Shown one piece after another: positions 26,301 through 38,568 of a stretch of 64,000 nt of DNA. The position numbers were made by a program, and so were the translations under genes. Positions within the stretch are counted from its first letter, which is position 1; every line of letters starts with the position of its first letter. The stretch is from Oscheius tipulae. Its lineage: Eukaryota > Nematoda > Chromadorea > Rhabditida > Rhabditidae. The stretch is from NCBI GenBank assembly GCA_037178975.1, contig JASJZH010000006.1, forward strand, positions 10,168,001-10,232,000, given 5' to 3'. Below the pieces are notes generated by a model, which did not search any database, was not told where the DNA came from, and worked only from the letters and a program-made list of their open reading frames with translations.

Positions 26301-28946
26301 TCCCTATTTACATGTATGTGGCTGCATCACTCCAAGTCATAAATGAGTACTTTTTCTGGTCTCCTTGGGACCGCGAAGAGGTCTCAAAGCGGCCATTTAT
26401 AGTGTTCCTCCTTGTCATGTTGACTATATGCAGAAGACAACCTTTGTGCCCCGCGAAGCTGCAACATCCATTAGACAATCAGTGACGAGAGACATTTGTG
26501 TGTGTCCTTCCCTTCTCTTTGGCCTGATTGAGACCTCCAAAGTTCCTTGTTTAGAGAATCTGTTTTTAAACATCTGCCACACATTAACACCCGCAAAAAG
26601 CACCAACGTATAAACATTGTTTCCCCATCGGAATGATTGAATGAGCCAGATGCATATCTTTATTGTTTAGAAACGCACATATTTTGGACCACCGGCAGAT
26701 AATTAGATGATGAAGGTGGACCCCAGTTAGTATAAATAGGGGGAGACGCATGGTGTCGCTAGCGCAAAATACTTCAAAATAGGTCCCTTGGGCCAATGTA
26801 GCGATCTCCTACGTGTGCATACCAGACGTGTCTCTTTCCATTCTATGCACGCCTATATCCGGTCCTTTAAACATTTGTGGCTATCCTTAATTGCAACTGG
26901 TCTTTGTGCATTATCTCGAGGTCTGTAATTGGCAGAGCGAGAGCTCCAGCCACTCCATTTAGAGATGAGTTTTGGCTGTCAGTCTCACGGGATGTGCCGG
27001 GAGTAATCAGTGCAAGGTAACCCTTCGGGGAGCCATAAACCATCGTGTCCCTCAAAAACATCCTAAGGCAACATCTAACCTTTCTTACCGATCCCTTTTC
27101 AGACAATCTTGTGGGTGGATATGAACTTCTCGAGGATAAGGTTCCAGAGACCAGTTTAATCGAATTTGGGCCGTTTTACACCATGTTGCGTGTTTATCTC
27201 ACTTGACTCAAGAAGTCCTCTTCAGAAGTCTCTGTCGCTACTCGACAAACCAAAAAATGTTAGCGTAATTTGGCTCACAGGAACCCCATGCTTACCTGTT
27301 TCTTAGCGACCTCTCACAGCTGCCCAGGTAGCATTCTACCTTGGCTATAATTCATGTTACAATGCCTATGGATCTGTGAGAATAGGAGGAAAAAGAACTG
27401 CGTTACAGCGTCATTTTGATGTGTATCTCGAGAGACCCTAGGTACTTTTACGACTTCTAAGTAATTAAGCCTCGTTTTTTCTTGACTATTGTGTGTGTCG
27501 TTTGAACCTTCTGCTCTCTTTTAGCCGCTTACGGTTCGGTTCACTGCATGCTCAGCGAGCTGAGTTTCCTGGTTTTTGCCTGTGAATTTTGAACTCGTCC
27601 TGACCGAACAAGTGCACTTACATCTCATTCCGATAATTCCTGACTGTGTCCGCTTTTAAGCTCGCCGGTCACGTACCAAAGACTTTTGGCCTGTGGCCGA
27701 CGCCAGACGTAGCTTGTTAGAAGTGCTCATCTCCAGAACGTCGGCTGTTATGCTTCGTAGCGCCAAATGAATTCAAATATTCACTGTGTCATCAGAAAAT
27801 CCAATTTTTGACTATATTTTCACGCTTGAGTCAGTGTACCGTGTCTTCTGACTCATTATATTTCCCTAGATATAATTTTTAACGTCAGTTTTCCAGTCGT
27901 GACTAACTAGTGACCTTGAGTCAAGACACTTCTCGAAGTATTGAACAAGTTGTTCTCGGAAAAATTTTATACACGTTTCCTGCTAAAACGCATCGATAAT
28001 TCTGTCTCGAGCTAAATTGGCCGGCAAGCAGCTTTTGTGGAATTTTTGAGCAGGTACAGAAATCATCGCCAGCCAGTGTTCCGTCGTTAAAAAATATTTT
28101 TGCATGCGTTCATGCTCTGTTAACTCAAGGTAGTAGTCGAGTCCATGGCTCCCAAAAAATGTTCATCACATTTGAGTAGTCCAAAAAACTGAATTTGACA
28201 TTCAATCAGCTGTTCTATCCTTGTCTTTAGTCTCAAAATGAAGACCACACAGGCCAATAGTGTTTATCCATTTTACGCAGACTGCTCTGTCCTCCAGATG
28301 CGACCGCCTCCCCTCTTTTCTCCTCACACTGAACCTCACACCGTATTTGCCCACACTTCATCATAAATCGGCCATCCGATTTTCAATTAAAAGCTTTCTT
28401 CAGTCCACATCGTGCACTGCTTTTTTTTTCAAAGCTTATTTTTTTTAGCGTCACAGCAGTTTTCGGTCTCCTATTCAAGATTTCCGCTCGAGAGAGAGAA
28501 AGAGAGTGAGATGAACCTATTCATAGTCCAGTTTGAGATTTCCCGTCTCCTGACCAATTTATTCGCTCGCTCTAGTATTCAACCTAAAATATCCCTGGCA
28601 ACAAACTTCGGGCCACACGCGCCGGGCGCGTAATTCTAGAGGAACCACAAGCATCACATTTCTTCCCTGTGTTTGAACTTTGTCAGTCGGGTGATCTTCG
28701 GATAGTTTGGGTCACTTCCTTTCCTCTTCCTCTCGTTCTCGTCCGTTCCATGGGCTGGTTTCATATCCGGTCGAGACGCAAAGAAAACCATGAGCTAATG
28801 TGGATTAGGAATAGGGGAAACAGCCTGCAAAGGAAGAACTAAACTCATTGCCTTTTGCGACCAGCTCTTTTAAGCCGAACATTGTTCTGTTTGTTTACAG
28901 CCCTCTACGTCATCTCTGCGTCTTTCAAAGCTCCACTTTTTCAGGA
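23400..28946. other. 5.5 kb without a supported gene
   Basis: Short frames occur (24361-24450; 25137-25220; 25333-25521) but I could not chain them into a gene. TATA-like elements are at 25907-25915 (CCTATAAAAATA) and 26730-26740 (GTATAAATAGG). Pyrimidine-rich, promoter-like blocks lie near 25.8-26.1 and 28.25-28.8 kb. Some of this is likely upstream regulatory DNA of the GPCR gene. Confidence 0.4.
26730..26770 (+). promoter_or_regulatory. strong TATA-like element in a gene desert
   Basis: GTATAAATAGGGGGA is a near-consensus TATA box. No open frame of note starts within the next 200 bases, so the product, if any, is not obviously coding. Confidence 0.25.
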
Positions 28947-30689
28947 ATGGACGATGAGTACGATTACGACGTCAACGGGACCGATCTTAGCTGTACATAT
29001 ATGGTAACTCACTTTTTGACAACTCTACAATATTTTAAGGGGACTGACCATATTGAGGTTAAAATTTACTTGATAGGAGTTTTTGCTACACTTATTGCTA
29101 TCCTGTCGATCATTTTCAATGGCTTCTTTACCCTGGTTTTCGTTACGAACCAATCTGTCAGGTATGTAAGGAATTCAAAAGAGCAAGGCGTAGTATTTAG
29201 AAGGTCATCCGTCTTCTACTTTGGGATTCTGGCCATTATTGATGCAATCATGGCCGTGAACTATCTGGCCGTGATGTCACTGCCAGTAAGTTTTTGTGGG
29301 GACCACCGAGGAACACTTGTTTTTTTGTGAAAAATGGCTTAGTCACGTTGATCCAACCCAATTGAATTGACCTAATTGCATTATCCGTCATCTTTGAATA
29401 ATGAGAGGCAGTGCTGGAGGGCAAAAATACACATTTACAGGTCTACATGGATTACTACCACTATCTACCAATGTATCGTTTCTTCTTGTCATATTTCCGC
29501 GTCGTTCTTACTGAAAGCAACTGTGCAATGTTCGCGTCGATGCTTCTCATCGTGTTAGTCACGACGGAACGCCTCCTGCGAACATTTGAAGGCAAAGGAT
29601 TCCATCGATGCCGGAAGTAGGATCGCATTATAGTTCTCTCTAAGTGTTTTCAGATTTTTGGAAAAACATCGTCCCGCCGTGTGCGCCTTCTGCATCATCA
29701 TGGCTGTAGCCTACAAGATTTGCATGTACTGGGAGATTGATGTCCTTTTCAAGTCGGATTGCGACGAGGGTTGGGAGTAAGTCTCATATCAAATACACTA
29801 GTTATGATAGTGCGGGCGCTTTCTTTCCCTGAGGGGTAGTTTGTATTAAACGGCATCGAGTCAACAGCAAGATCCTGCGACAGCCTCGTTATCTATGACA
29901 GATGTCGTCTTTCAGTCACAAAGCCCTGGGATTCTTGCAATATTTCAGGCAGTATGAAATCGTGGCCGGTCCACTGGTGGCATACGAGGGCTACCGCTTC
30001 TGGTGGATGTTCTTGACGCGCAACCTACTCGATCGTATCTTGCCATTCTTTGCCCTGGTCGCGATGAACTACATTATAATCAAGGCTTTAAAGAAGGAAT
30101 ACGTCAGACAGGGACCAAAACATCGGCTTAATGAAAAACCGGAGAAAGCCAAGAGGAGCAGTCTTCGGGTAAACTGCATTAGCTCCCATTGTCAACAGAA
30201 TTGTTATAGGATGCTACCAGAGCCCTTATCGGAGTTGTCACCATGTACATTTTGTCTCAATCTTTACAAGTAAGTGACGATACGGATGGGAAACAGATTA
30301 CTTATAGGTTCTCTTAACATTTTGGGAGACTATCGACAAGGCCAGCCTGGAGACAGATCTGGCGGTTCTCTACTCCTACCTCAATGACATTGTCAGCATT
30401 ATGACTCTGCTCTCTAGCTGTCTTCGTTTTCCTGTCTACTGTGCCTGCAATCGTGTCATTTACACAGCCTCAAAGCAGACTCTCTTGCGCTTTGTGAACA
30501 GAAAAAAGAAGGAGATGCACAGTACCACCGGTAAGGACTGTATTGAAGGTGGCAAGATGAGCAATTCAAGACTATTCGGTGATCACGGACACGATGAAGC
30601 AGGAGACACCCACCTCGGACGTGGTGGTTAACGGAAATCATATGATGGGAGCTATATATGACGAAAAACTTCAGGAGTGGCAGTTATAG
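28947..30689 (+). CDS. rhodopsin-like (class A) GPCR, peptide-receptor-like
   Basis: A seven-transmembrane receptor built from about eight exons. An acidic N-terminus with a glycosylation site (DYDVNGTDLS) leads to TM1 (YLIGVFATLIAILSIIFNGF), TM2 (RRSSVFYFGILAIIDAIM) and TM3 ending in the DRY equivalent TTERLLRTF. A second extracellular loop Cys (KSDCDEGWEQ), TM5 (RILPFFALVAMNYIII), TM6 and TM7 follow; TM7 has LRFPVYCACN instead of NPxxY, as in many nematode neuropeptide receptors. The start follows a TTTTTCAG acceptor. The likely last intron (44 bases, from about 30531) gives a tail ending LQEWQL at 30689; reading through it gives a different stop at 30631. A polyadenylation signal AATAAA lies near 30729. 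Confidence 0.85.
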
Positions 30690-30832
30690 TGCAAACTTTC
30701 TTGTCATACTACACGGGTCAGCTTGTCAATAAACTTATTATGTCTTGGTACCGTATTGGATGAGTAGTCGGAAGAGGAGAATCACAAGAATGGGCACAGA
30801 ACAGGCGAGGGCAATGCATTCCAAGTTTGTTT

Positions 30833-31629
30833 TCACTTACCGTCAATTTGCCAATTCAAATGATTCACTTGAAACTTTGGTCCATATTGTGGAAGACTCA
30901 GTCGGGGAAGCATTTTGGAGAATCGAAGTGTATCCCTCATTGCATCTTCGTCAATGTCTTGTGGTACCATCGTCTTAACGAAAATGTGAGCTTTGAAAGT
31001 TGCTGATTACCCCCAAGTTGATCATAATGTCCGTGTCTCTACAGTCACAATGGTCCAGAATGTGCAGTAGCAAGACAAACACTTTTTTCAGTCGCACCTC
31101 ATCATGGTGGTTCGAAAAGTGTATACTCACAAATTCCATGGGACCGATTTCAGGATACAGGTAGACCCTTATATTCTTAAAAAAGAAACGTAGGTACTAA
31201 TATTAGAAACGTACCCCTAGCTGTTTTTGAACATCAAGCTTGATAATTTTGACATGCTTGAGTCGCTCGGCTGCTTCTGTCGCTAGTCTATAACATAGTC
31301 AAGAAATCGGAAATCCAATACCGGTCGACCGTGAGCATGTGAAGTTTTCCAATTACTGTAATGATACCTAGGTAGTAGTCGACCTTGTTGTCGGACAATG
31401 GTCGTCTAGGCAGTATTTCGTCGAAGGCGCAGCAGCCCAGAGCATTAGGCTCGCTGGAAAAGAGCCAGGCGACGATGGCACGTTCGCAGGTGACCTGGCA
31501 GAACCTCATCTGCCGCTCTGGTTCCTCGGTAATCTCACTAAAACACGAGCTCTCGAGAAACAAGAAGAAGAGGACAACGTACTCTGGTTTACGAGCGAAG
31601 CGCTGAAAGAGACTCATGAAGGTGCTCAT
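30833..31629 (-). CDS. unrecognised 211-residue protein
   Basis: Exons 31629-31368, 31282-31215, 31175-31011 and 30973-30833 join in phase to 211 residues. Visible segments include a helical, Cys-rich first half (VTCERAIVAWLF, LGCCAFDEILP), EAAERLKHVKIIKLDVQ, VYLYPEIGPMEF and KKVFVLLLHILDHCDC. I recognise no family. The first part of exon 1 can also be read as an upstream frame joined over a 55-base intron (acceptor CTTTTTCAG at about 31665), so the true N-terminus is uncertain. An out-of-frame hydrophobic segment with a basic tail (ALACSVPILVILLFRLLIQ, stop at 30738) lies just downstream and might be a spliced alternative end. Convergent with the GPCR gene. Confidence 0.6.
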
Positions 31630-32054
31630 TATTGAGAAAGCGACTCAGCTCGACCGGACAAACCTGAAAAAGAGACAAACTGACACTAAAGCAAGTTGAA
31701 TGACTTATGTCTCTTGTTTAATTTGGAGAAAATTGTGGTGGAAAGATTGAATGTGAACACGGGGCAAGAAAAGCCAGAAGTTGGTTACTAGGTGTCTGAA
31801 TGACGGTGCCATCAAGCCTGAAGATTTATGATCTTATATCAATTTTCTAGAGTTTTGAGTTTTGACGGTAGAACTAGCCACATGGGCTTCCGACAAACAG
31901 AAACGCGGTATAAAGGCTGTAGCAGTCCATGTCACGCAGAGCTGGCCAAGCGTCACATGCAAAGACTACAAAAAGGTTTATTGTCAAGTTGCGACAACAC
32001 GTGAGGGAAAAATCCGTATATAAGAAAAATGGAAAAGAATCTTAGAGATCATCT
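31630..32054. other. short intergenic region
   Basis: No coding region recognised. It contains the acceptor-like CTTTTTCAG near 31665 for the leftward gene and otherwise nothing evident. Confidence 0.35.
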
Positions 32055-33491
32055 TCAATTATTCCATTGATTGCTACCCCCAGCCAGTCCTTGCCGAGAC
32101 CGTAGATAGCCAGGAAAGTGGGCATTGATAACCATGTTAAGATTGTTGATCTTGTGCTGCATACTGACCCTGGCATCATCGTGGTCCTCAAGATCCAATT
32201 CGTTATTTCGAAGCAGCACTAAACTGATGTTTAAGCGATTAGTCTAGTTAAGTTACTCATAGCAGCTTCCCGCCTTCGAATTGATGCTTCAACAGCTTTT
32301 TGGTGATCTTCGACTCGTTCTGAAGATGTTGTTAGCTCTTTTTAAAAAGATGCTGTGGCTGAACAGAAAAACATAAAAACATAGGAAAGGTATGACTCTC
32401 ATGTACCCTATATCCTTTGGGTACAAACTGTCTTCAACCTCTGACACATTACAATTAATTTAGTCTGACAAACAGATTGAACGTCTGTCTCTCTGTCTCG
32501 CAACTGATATAAGCGAGCAGCCTTACTCGTTATGCTTTTGTCAATTTGGCAGAAGAAATTGGGAAAATTACTAAAACACTCAGTCGTATACCAGAAGCCA
32601 CTGTATCCATTTATATATACGTAGTATATATAAATGACTGTGCTGAAAATTCGGTATTTGTCTCTCTGTTTCACTGTCGCTCTGTCTCTTTCGCCCTATT
32701 TAGTACAGAAAATGTTTACCTGCAGCCAGAGAGGTTGCCGATTCCAGTACTCGCATGACAGAATCGTTAGTAATACCTTAAGCTTGGTATTTGTCTATTT
32801 TCAATTCAACTCACGGTTGCTGTGAATAGAACGACGTATTCGTTGCTCCAAGTGTCGATTGCGTCGTTTCTCGCTATCAAGCTGGGCTTCGAGGTTGCGC
32901 ACTACTGAATTGTCTAAACGAATAGCTTAATCCCATACGTTGATACGCTACCAGCAGGAATACGTTCTCGGGCTTGCTCACAAGCATTTTTCATTCTTCG
33001 ACACTCGATGGTCTTTTCTCGCACTTCGTCAAGAAGTTCTTGGACCCTTTGACGTAGTTTCTGCTTCTCCATCTTGCTCTTTTCATCGTTTGCCTTGCAC
33101 TTGACATTACCGCAGTTTCGACCATATGTTTTCGAGACACGACTCATAATCTTGACAGCCTTTTGGAATAACTTTTGTGCTTCGATATTGGAGCCAATAA
33201 AGCGAGGAACACGATTTTCCTGTATCACTACATTAAAAGGAATGCTGGTGACCAACCATGAGGTTTATTCGAATAAATTCATTGATGCTCCTCATCATTG
33301 ATGAATCAGGGTTCGTGCTCATGGTTTTTTGCAAAGTCTCCAAGAATGTCCTCTTCACATGCTTCTAAATATCGTCAAATGAAATTCGCAAGATAAGTAC
33401 TCACCACTTGTTTGGGAGTCTTAAGTGGACGTTTGAGCTTGCCAAAACGACAAAGAAGGTTCATTTTCAGATCGCGATGTTTCTCCCTCAT
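32055..33491 (-). CDS. coiled-coil protein, family not recognised
   Basis: Six exons (33491-33405, 33364-33257, 33219-32952, 32913-32815, 32319-32257, 32218-32055) join with consistent phases to 262 residues. The N-terminus is basic (RFGKLKRPLKTPK). The middle forms a long coiled coil (KQKLRQRVQELLDEVREKT, LEAQLDSEKRRNRHLEQRI) and the C-terminal third remains helical (LRNNELDLEDHDDARVSMQ). No domain name can be given; structural, centrosomal or kinetochore-type roles are common for such proteins but cannot be inferred here. The 0.5 kb intron 32320-32814 carries GAGACA-type repeats and a perfect palindrome. Confidence 0.7.
32608..32636. repeat. 29-base perfect palindrome in intron
   Basis: Arms CATTTATATATAC and GTATATATAAATG are exact reverse complements around a three-base GTA centre. 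It lies inside the coiled-coil gene's long intron. Confidence 0.85.
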
Positions 33492-34789
33492 TACTTACTG
33501 AAGACTGTTAATTCAAAAAGGAAAATGCTGCAAGTATGAGGGGGATGGAGCTGTTCACGCCGAATGATTTTGGATTTGCTGCCTCGATGAAGAGAACAGA
33601 GCCTGCTCTCATTTGGTTTTTAATATCGATCTGGCGACTAGGTCATCCAGGGCGCAGCAATGAGCCAAATGAGGGTTACGTGACGCCGAAAATGCAAAAT
33701 TCTCAGAGCCAGTGAAAAGGGTTTTGTTAGAAGAGCGACTATAGTATAAGATCAAAAATGTGTCGTCCGCAAAGATACGAATGCCCGAACACGTCAATCG
33801 ATTCCTGGAAGAAGAATGTCGCCATCATATGAAAAAGGCAAACAGGCAACATGTGGAGATCTTTGATCAAACAGCTGTTTTGCTCTTTTGGAAACCAGAA
33901 ATGGATATAAATCTGTTGTTACTCTGAATAAGCGATATGAGTTCAATGTCGTGGAGAGCTTATTGGAGCGGTATCCAAGGAGATGCACTGATAAAGAACT
34001 GGGTGACATACTAAGAGTAACCAGCAAATAGCTTCTGTTTGCAGGGATATGCACGAAAATAGCAAAGTTTGTTGTTTGTTTGGAAAAATAAGAGTTTTTG
34101 ATTAAATATTCTTGTTTGTGCCATCTACAATCAGTACCTACTGATAAAGTGAGACAACTCTTTGTTTTCCGAAGGGTTATCTTTTGTTGTCCTCGTTAAT
34201 CTTTTATCAACAGCAATAGTGTTTCAACAATTCAAGAAATTATTCTGTCTCGGAAACGCACACCAGCATCTAGCTTATCAAAAATTCAGGTAGAATCCCG
34301 AGCCCCTATCCCCCGTTACTGACTAAAACTAAAGCTTTTAGCACTTAAACTGCTAGTTTCACAGGTTGAGCAGGTTGGCTGCAGACTGTGTGATCGCGTT
34401 GACTGAAAGAAGAAGGAAAAAAGAAAACTCTAAAAGGAAAGAGGTTGACAGGACTGAAAAGATACAAGGTCAGGCTTGTCCATTCTGAGTCTCTGCGCTG
34501 CGTTTTTAGGTGGCTCAATCTGTGCTGCGGTTCCTCGCGGTTTTTGGCTTGGAAAACTCGGAAAAAGTGCGGCGTAGCGCAGCACTGAGTTTGGACAAGG
34601 CTGGACAAGGTGACAGTTTGAGAAAATGGCTAACTAAATTAAGAAAAGAAGAAATAGTAATCACAAAGCATTTATTACAGATTTGATATGCAAAACAGCA
34701 TAAATATATCACAGGCAAAGTTTTCACAGGGCTTTAAAGATCCAAATTTCTCTTTTTTTTCTGTTACACGCTGCTGTCATCGTCAACGA
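33492..34789. other. intergenic spacer
   Basis: On the forward strand at 33781-34031 two offset frames look weakly coding (one starts MPEHVNRFLEEE, the other ends ELGDILRVTSK), possibly a frameshifted gene fragment. Nothing else is supported. Confidence 0.3.
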
Positions 34790-36298
34790 CTACAAACGGT
34801 CGACAATGCTTTCTATCACAGGTTGACCTCTCAAGAGTCGTTCTCCATCTAAACGGATCGTAGAAATATTCCGATGTGTTGGATGAAACCTCTGTTGCTC
34901 AGCATACTCGCGTTTACTTGTACAACAGCTATCCGAGGCTCCACGGTGAGAGATTAGCAGATATGATGAGAGAATAGACAAAATTAGGGCGATGCTAAAA
35001 ACGGCAGAGGCCAAGAGATGGGTGTAGCAGGCTAACCCCAATTTGAACTGAAACAATGAATCACTTAAAGGTATACAAAGTTCTCACCACAACTTGAGAG
35101 TCACCCTCAGAAGGTCGTAGATTACCCAACAAGAATAGAACATCTGACAGGATCGAGCAGGCGCCTGAAGCGGGTCAGGACTACGCCTAAGGCAAACTTA
35201 CAGGTCATGAAAGTCGCAACAATATACATGATTGAATTTGGCGGGAAACATGGTGAACAGGCACCAATCACCGCCGAGATCAGACCAAATATGAATACAA
35301 AGACAGTGAAAAAGACCACTGCTTTATGGTGAGCTGAAACAGTATTGTGGGGGTGGTATCGAGGTATAAACATACGTAAGAAACGATGTAGCATGAGTTC
35401 TTTGGCCACTTCTTCACCGTTGTCTAAAGCCGCTTTTAGAGTGCTAGCCGCCGAGGGCTCAAACTTGCTGACACATGCCTCACCTAGAAGATTATGTTTT
35501 AAAAGTGGTTTGGGTTATCTCGAAAAGTGGAAATGTCTCAAAAAGTTCGATTTCTTATCCTGCTTGACCCCTAGCCGAAGACTACTTGACTACTGTACCT
35601 TCTTGCTTACGGTATTTCTTTTTACGGTAATTTCTGGCAGTCATTGACCGATCACATTCCCCAAGGCTACCCGACAGACAGGTTACCCAATCCCTGCACA
35701 CTAACCATGCTCCGAATGCACTGAGGAAAATTAAAAATCGGCTGTGATTATTTGCTTAAAAGCCAGCGTTATAAAGGAACCAGCCGACTACGACGAAACA
35801 CAAAAAACATCAAAGGGGACCCAGCAGCACGCTAACCGCGGAGCTATGCCGACTCCAGCGCCCCTACGACACCGGCTGCGCACAGACAAGCACACACAGG
35901 CAGACACCGTTGCGCTTTAGAAAGAGGGAGATGCATACCTGTCCCGTGTTCCTTCTTGTCAACTTGATTCAGTGGAATGATTCGCTCGTCCCTGGCAGTG
36001 CTGACCACGCAATCCCACCAGATACCGTGTTGATGTGTTTGGTAGCCCTGGGGAATCTCCATAATCTGAATAACAGCATTTGTCTGATTGTCACAGCTTT
36101 TCGGCCCGCTCTAAAACGCAAGGCGACATCGGCCATGTTGATTACCTCAAAGTTTCGCCACGTGGAGACCAAAAAGCTTCAACAACTTTTTGCTATTCTT
36201 ACCTGCCAGAGGGGTGAGAAAAGAGCAAAGCCCGTGAGAAGGAAGCCTGAGACAATGAGCAGAATTGAGGCCAGTAGAAGACATTTATAACGATGCAT
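34790..36298 (-). CDS. claudin/PMP22-like four-span membrane protein
   Basis: Six exons (36298-36203, 36065-35939, 35483-35376, 35333-35202, 35164-35088, 35047-34790) join in phase to 265 residues. TM1 (LLLASILLIVSGFLLTGFAL) is followed by the first extracellular loop with the claudin-superfamily signature: W in SPLWQ, then HGIWWDC and a later Cys. TM2 (AVVFFTVFVFIFGLISAVIG), TM3 (MYIVATFMTC...) and TM4 (LLASAVFSIALILSILSSYL) complete the four-span layout, ending in a cytoplasmic tail. Relatives act in epithelial junctions, cell adhesion or as channel auxiliary subunits; which applies here is unknown. The intron at 35484-35938 is the only long one. Confidence 0.85.
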
Positions 36299-37955
36299 AG
36301 GAGTTCTGAAAAAGGACCAATTTGTAGTGTGGTCTATGCGGAGTTTGTGGAGGGGTCATCAATCAAGTTGGATTAAATGTTGCACACGGAGAGAAGCGAT
36401 ATGCACCCCATGTTTCATGAAAAGTTAACACGACCTCTTTTTGAGTGACTGCTGAGCATGAGAGTCTACAACATGTAGTTTTTCCTAAATCTCTGACAAA
36501 AAGAACTTTTGAAGAGTTCCTAGTCATTCTTTCAAAAACACGTTTTAAAGTTTTGCAAACTACTGCGACTATTTTCGAACAAACAACTTGAGATAGCTAG
36601 AGGGAATAAGATGCAAGGATCTGTAAACAAAATCTGTCACAATTGTCCATGCGTTGCATTTTTGACAAACAAACCTTTGGAAGCCACGAAAAATTTAGTA
36701 AAAATTTCACCAACGGTGCCATTTATTTGCAGGAGAGGAACGCCTAATCGGCCATTCCTCTCTGCTCGTCATAAGCGGAACATGAGGCAAAAACGAAATG
36801 CTTCCCCGAGATGAGTGGAAACAATGGCAAAATGCTCAGAGGGCAAGCGTTCACTCTCCAGCTTTGCGCGCTTTGACGGCACTTTTGGGAAAAGCTCGGA
36901 ATTCTATCTTTCAGATTGACGCATTCATTGCAAATGCGTTTTAGATGGGAGAAAAACGCCTCGCGCGAGATTTGAGAACTTTTGTGGCACTGTGCATCAA
37001 AACAAGGAAGGCGAGGTCCTCTTAAGAGAGCCCGGGAGGCCTAACAAGTGCTCCTCCTAGAAAATTAGAGGAGTGCAAAAAAGTCATCACAGAGAGGTCC
37101 TTTGTTTTGCAGCCGTATAAAAAGGTGCAACATGTTCGTCGGCTTCTACGTCACCCCCAAAATGAGCTTAAGTCTCATCGTGAGAGCGTCTGAGCCAACA
37201 ACTCATCCAGTTTGTCAGAAGGTTGCGTAGGAACGATCCCATTGAAGTAAAAAGCTCCCTCGGCCAATCGAAAATGGCCGACAAGTGTGTGGAAATGAGA
37301 TTTATGGACAATCCCGTGAACTTGGGTGTGTTTCTCTAATGCTAACGCTACAGCATTTCAAGTGCAAGTACTTGTTTTGCGCCAAGGAGAGAGCGAGAGA
37401 AAGTATCTGCGAGCCAGATGTCCGACTCACCTTTTTGTCATTTTGTCAGCAGTGACTAACTCCTTGTCTCAATTTGTCCAATTGAGAACGGGGTCTCGTC
37501 ACCGCAAAAGGCATAATTGAAGCAAGAACATAGCAAACACAGCCGGAGCAGCAGCAGAGCTAATAAGATCTCTGTTTTTGTTGGCTCTAGCGAAATACAC
37601 GTGCGATTTGCTGTAAAGTGGTCTCCGACAACACACCTGGACCTCGAAATCACATTTTTCATAATCAGCTTTTTATGGTAATCATTGTAAAACAGGAAGA
37701 AACTACAAAGCTCACCTGGGCTCGGCAGCAAACGAGACTTTGGCCGGCTTGGAAGAATGTGTTGAAGGAGCCAGAGATTTCATTATGCATGGATTAGATC
37801 TGCCGCCTCTGGTGGTGGCCAATTTCCGTTTTGCGTTTGTCTTAAACGCGCTCATTTGTTCTCTAGGGCCATGCATGGCAAAAACGCAATATCTGTCATT
37901 TTTTCCAGGCGAAAAAACTGCGCGTTGTCCTGTGACCTCCAACAAATGATTTATT
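36299..37955. other. intergenic region with promoter-like blocks
   Basis: A TATA-like GCCGTATAAAAAGG at 37113-37126 precedes a 32-codon forward frame at 37132, not otherwise supported. A leftward frame at 37712-37996 (LRRNRELMSEINHLLE) looks helical and ends at a GTGAGC donor but overlaps the peptide gene in another frame; its status is unclear. Confidence 0.3.
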
Positions 37956-38568
37956 TCAGACATTAGTTCTCGATTTCTTCGAAGCTCTTGAACCAAAAGC
38001 TTTCGGGAATGCTGGCTCGAGAGGCGAATCTTCCTGAACGAGACTCAAATCTGAAAAAAAAAATATACCTGGAAGAGACGGACGCCATTGAATCGAGGCA
38101 GGTGCTGGTTCCGGTGTCTTATAGAATTTGGCATCGTCTCCCAGGTCGCTGAGACTTTGAAAGCCTGCAAAATCTACATATTTTGGCCTTAATGCTTACA
38201 GGATCCTTGGCAAGTTTTTCAACACTAGATGCTCATTTTCTGTGTTTTTAAGGTATTTGGATCAGTTGAATTTAAATTCCCGCCCTCGAAATAGGAAATT
38301 GGCGCGAGAAAAATTGGCGACCCCTTTTGCATGGGCGTAACACGCCGTGGTGAAGGTGCTCTTACTTTTACCCTATTGCAGTTAAATGCGTAGCTTTAAG
38401 GTTTAAACTCTTTTTGCCATCGACTTTACTTGTAATAGTCAGAATTGATGAGAATAAGTACAACCCAAAACATATCGAGCTACCCTGCATAGGGCATGTC
38501 AACTTACCCAGCCTGAAGGCTATACCCGAAACAAACAGGAGACCAAGAAGGAACACAAGTTTCAGCAT
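37956..38568 (-). CDS. small secreted peptide precursor candidate
   Basis: Exon 38568-38508 encodes a clear signal peptide (MLKLVFLLGLLFVSGIAFR). Exon 38164 downward encodes FQSLSDLGDDAKFYKTPEP and continues. Two ends are possible. Unspliced reading gives a tail ending SRASKKSRTNV with stop at 37956. Splicing a 35-base intron (GTATAT..TTCAG, starting near 38070) gives a tail ending FKSFEEIEN with stop at 37963. Either product is under 100 residues, secreted, and without cysteine pairs. It could be a neuropeptide-like precursor, but no KR-flanked amidated repeats are visible. An AATAAA follows the stop. Confidence 0.55.
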
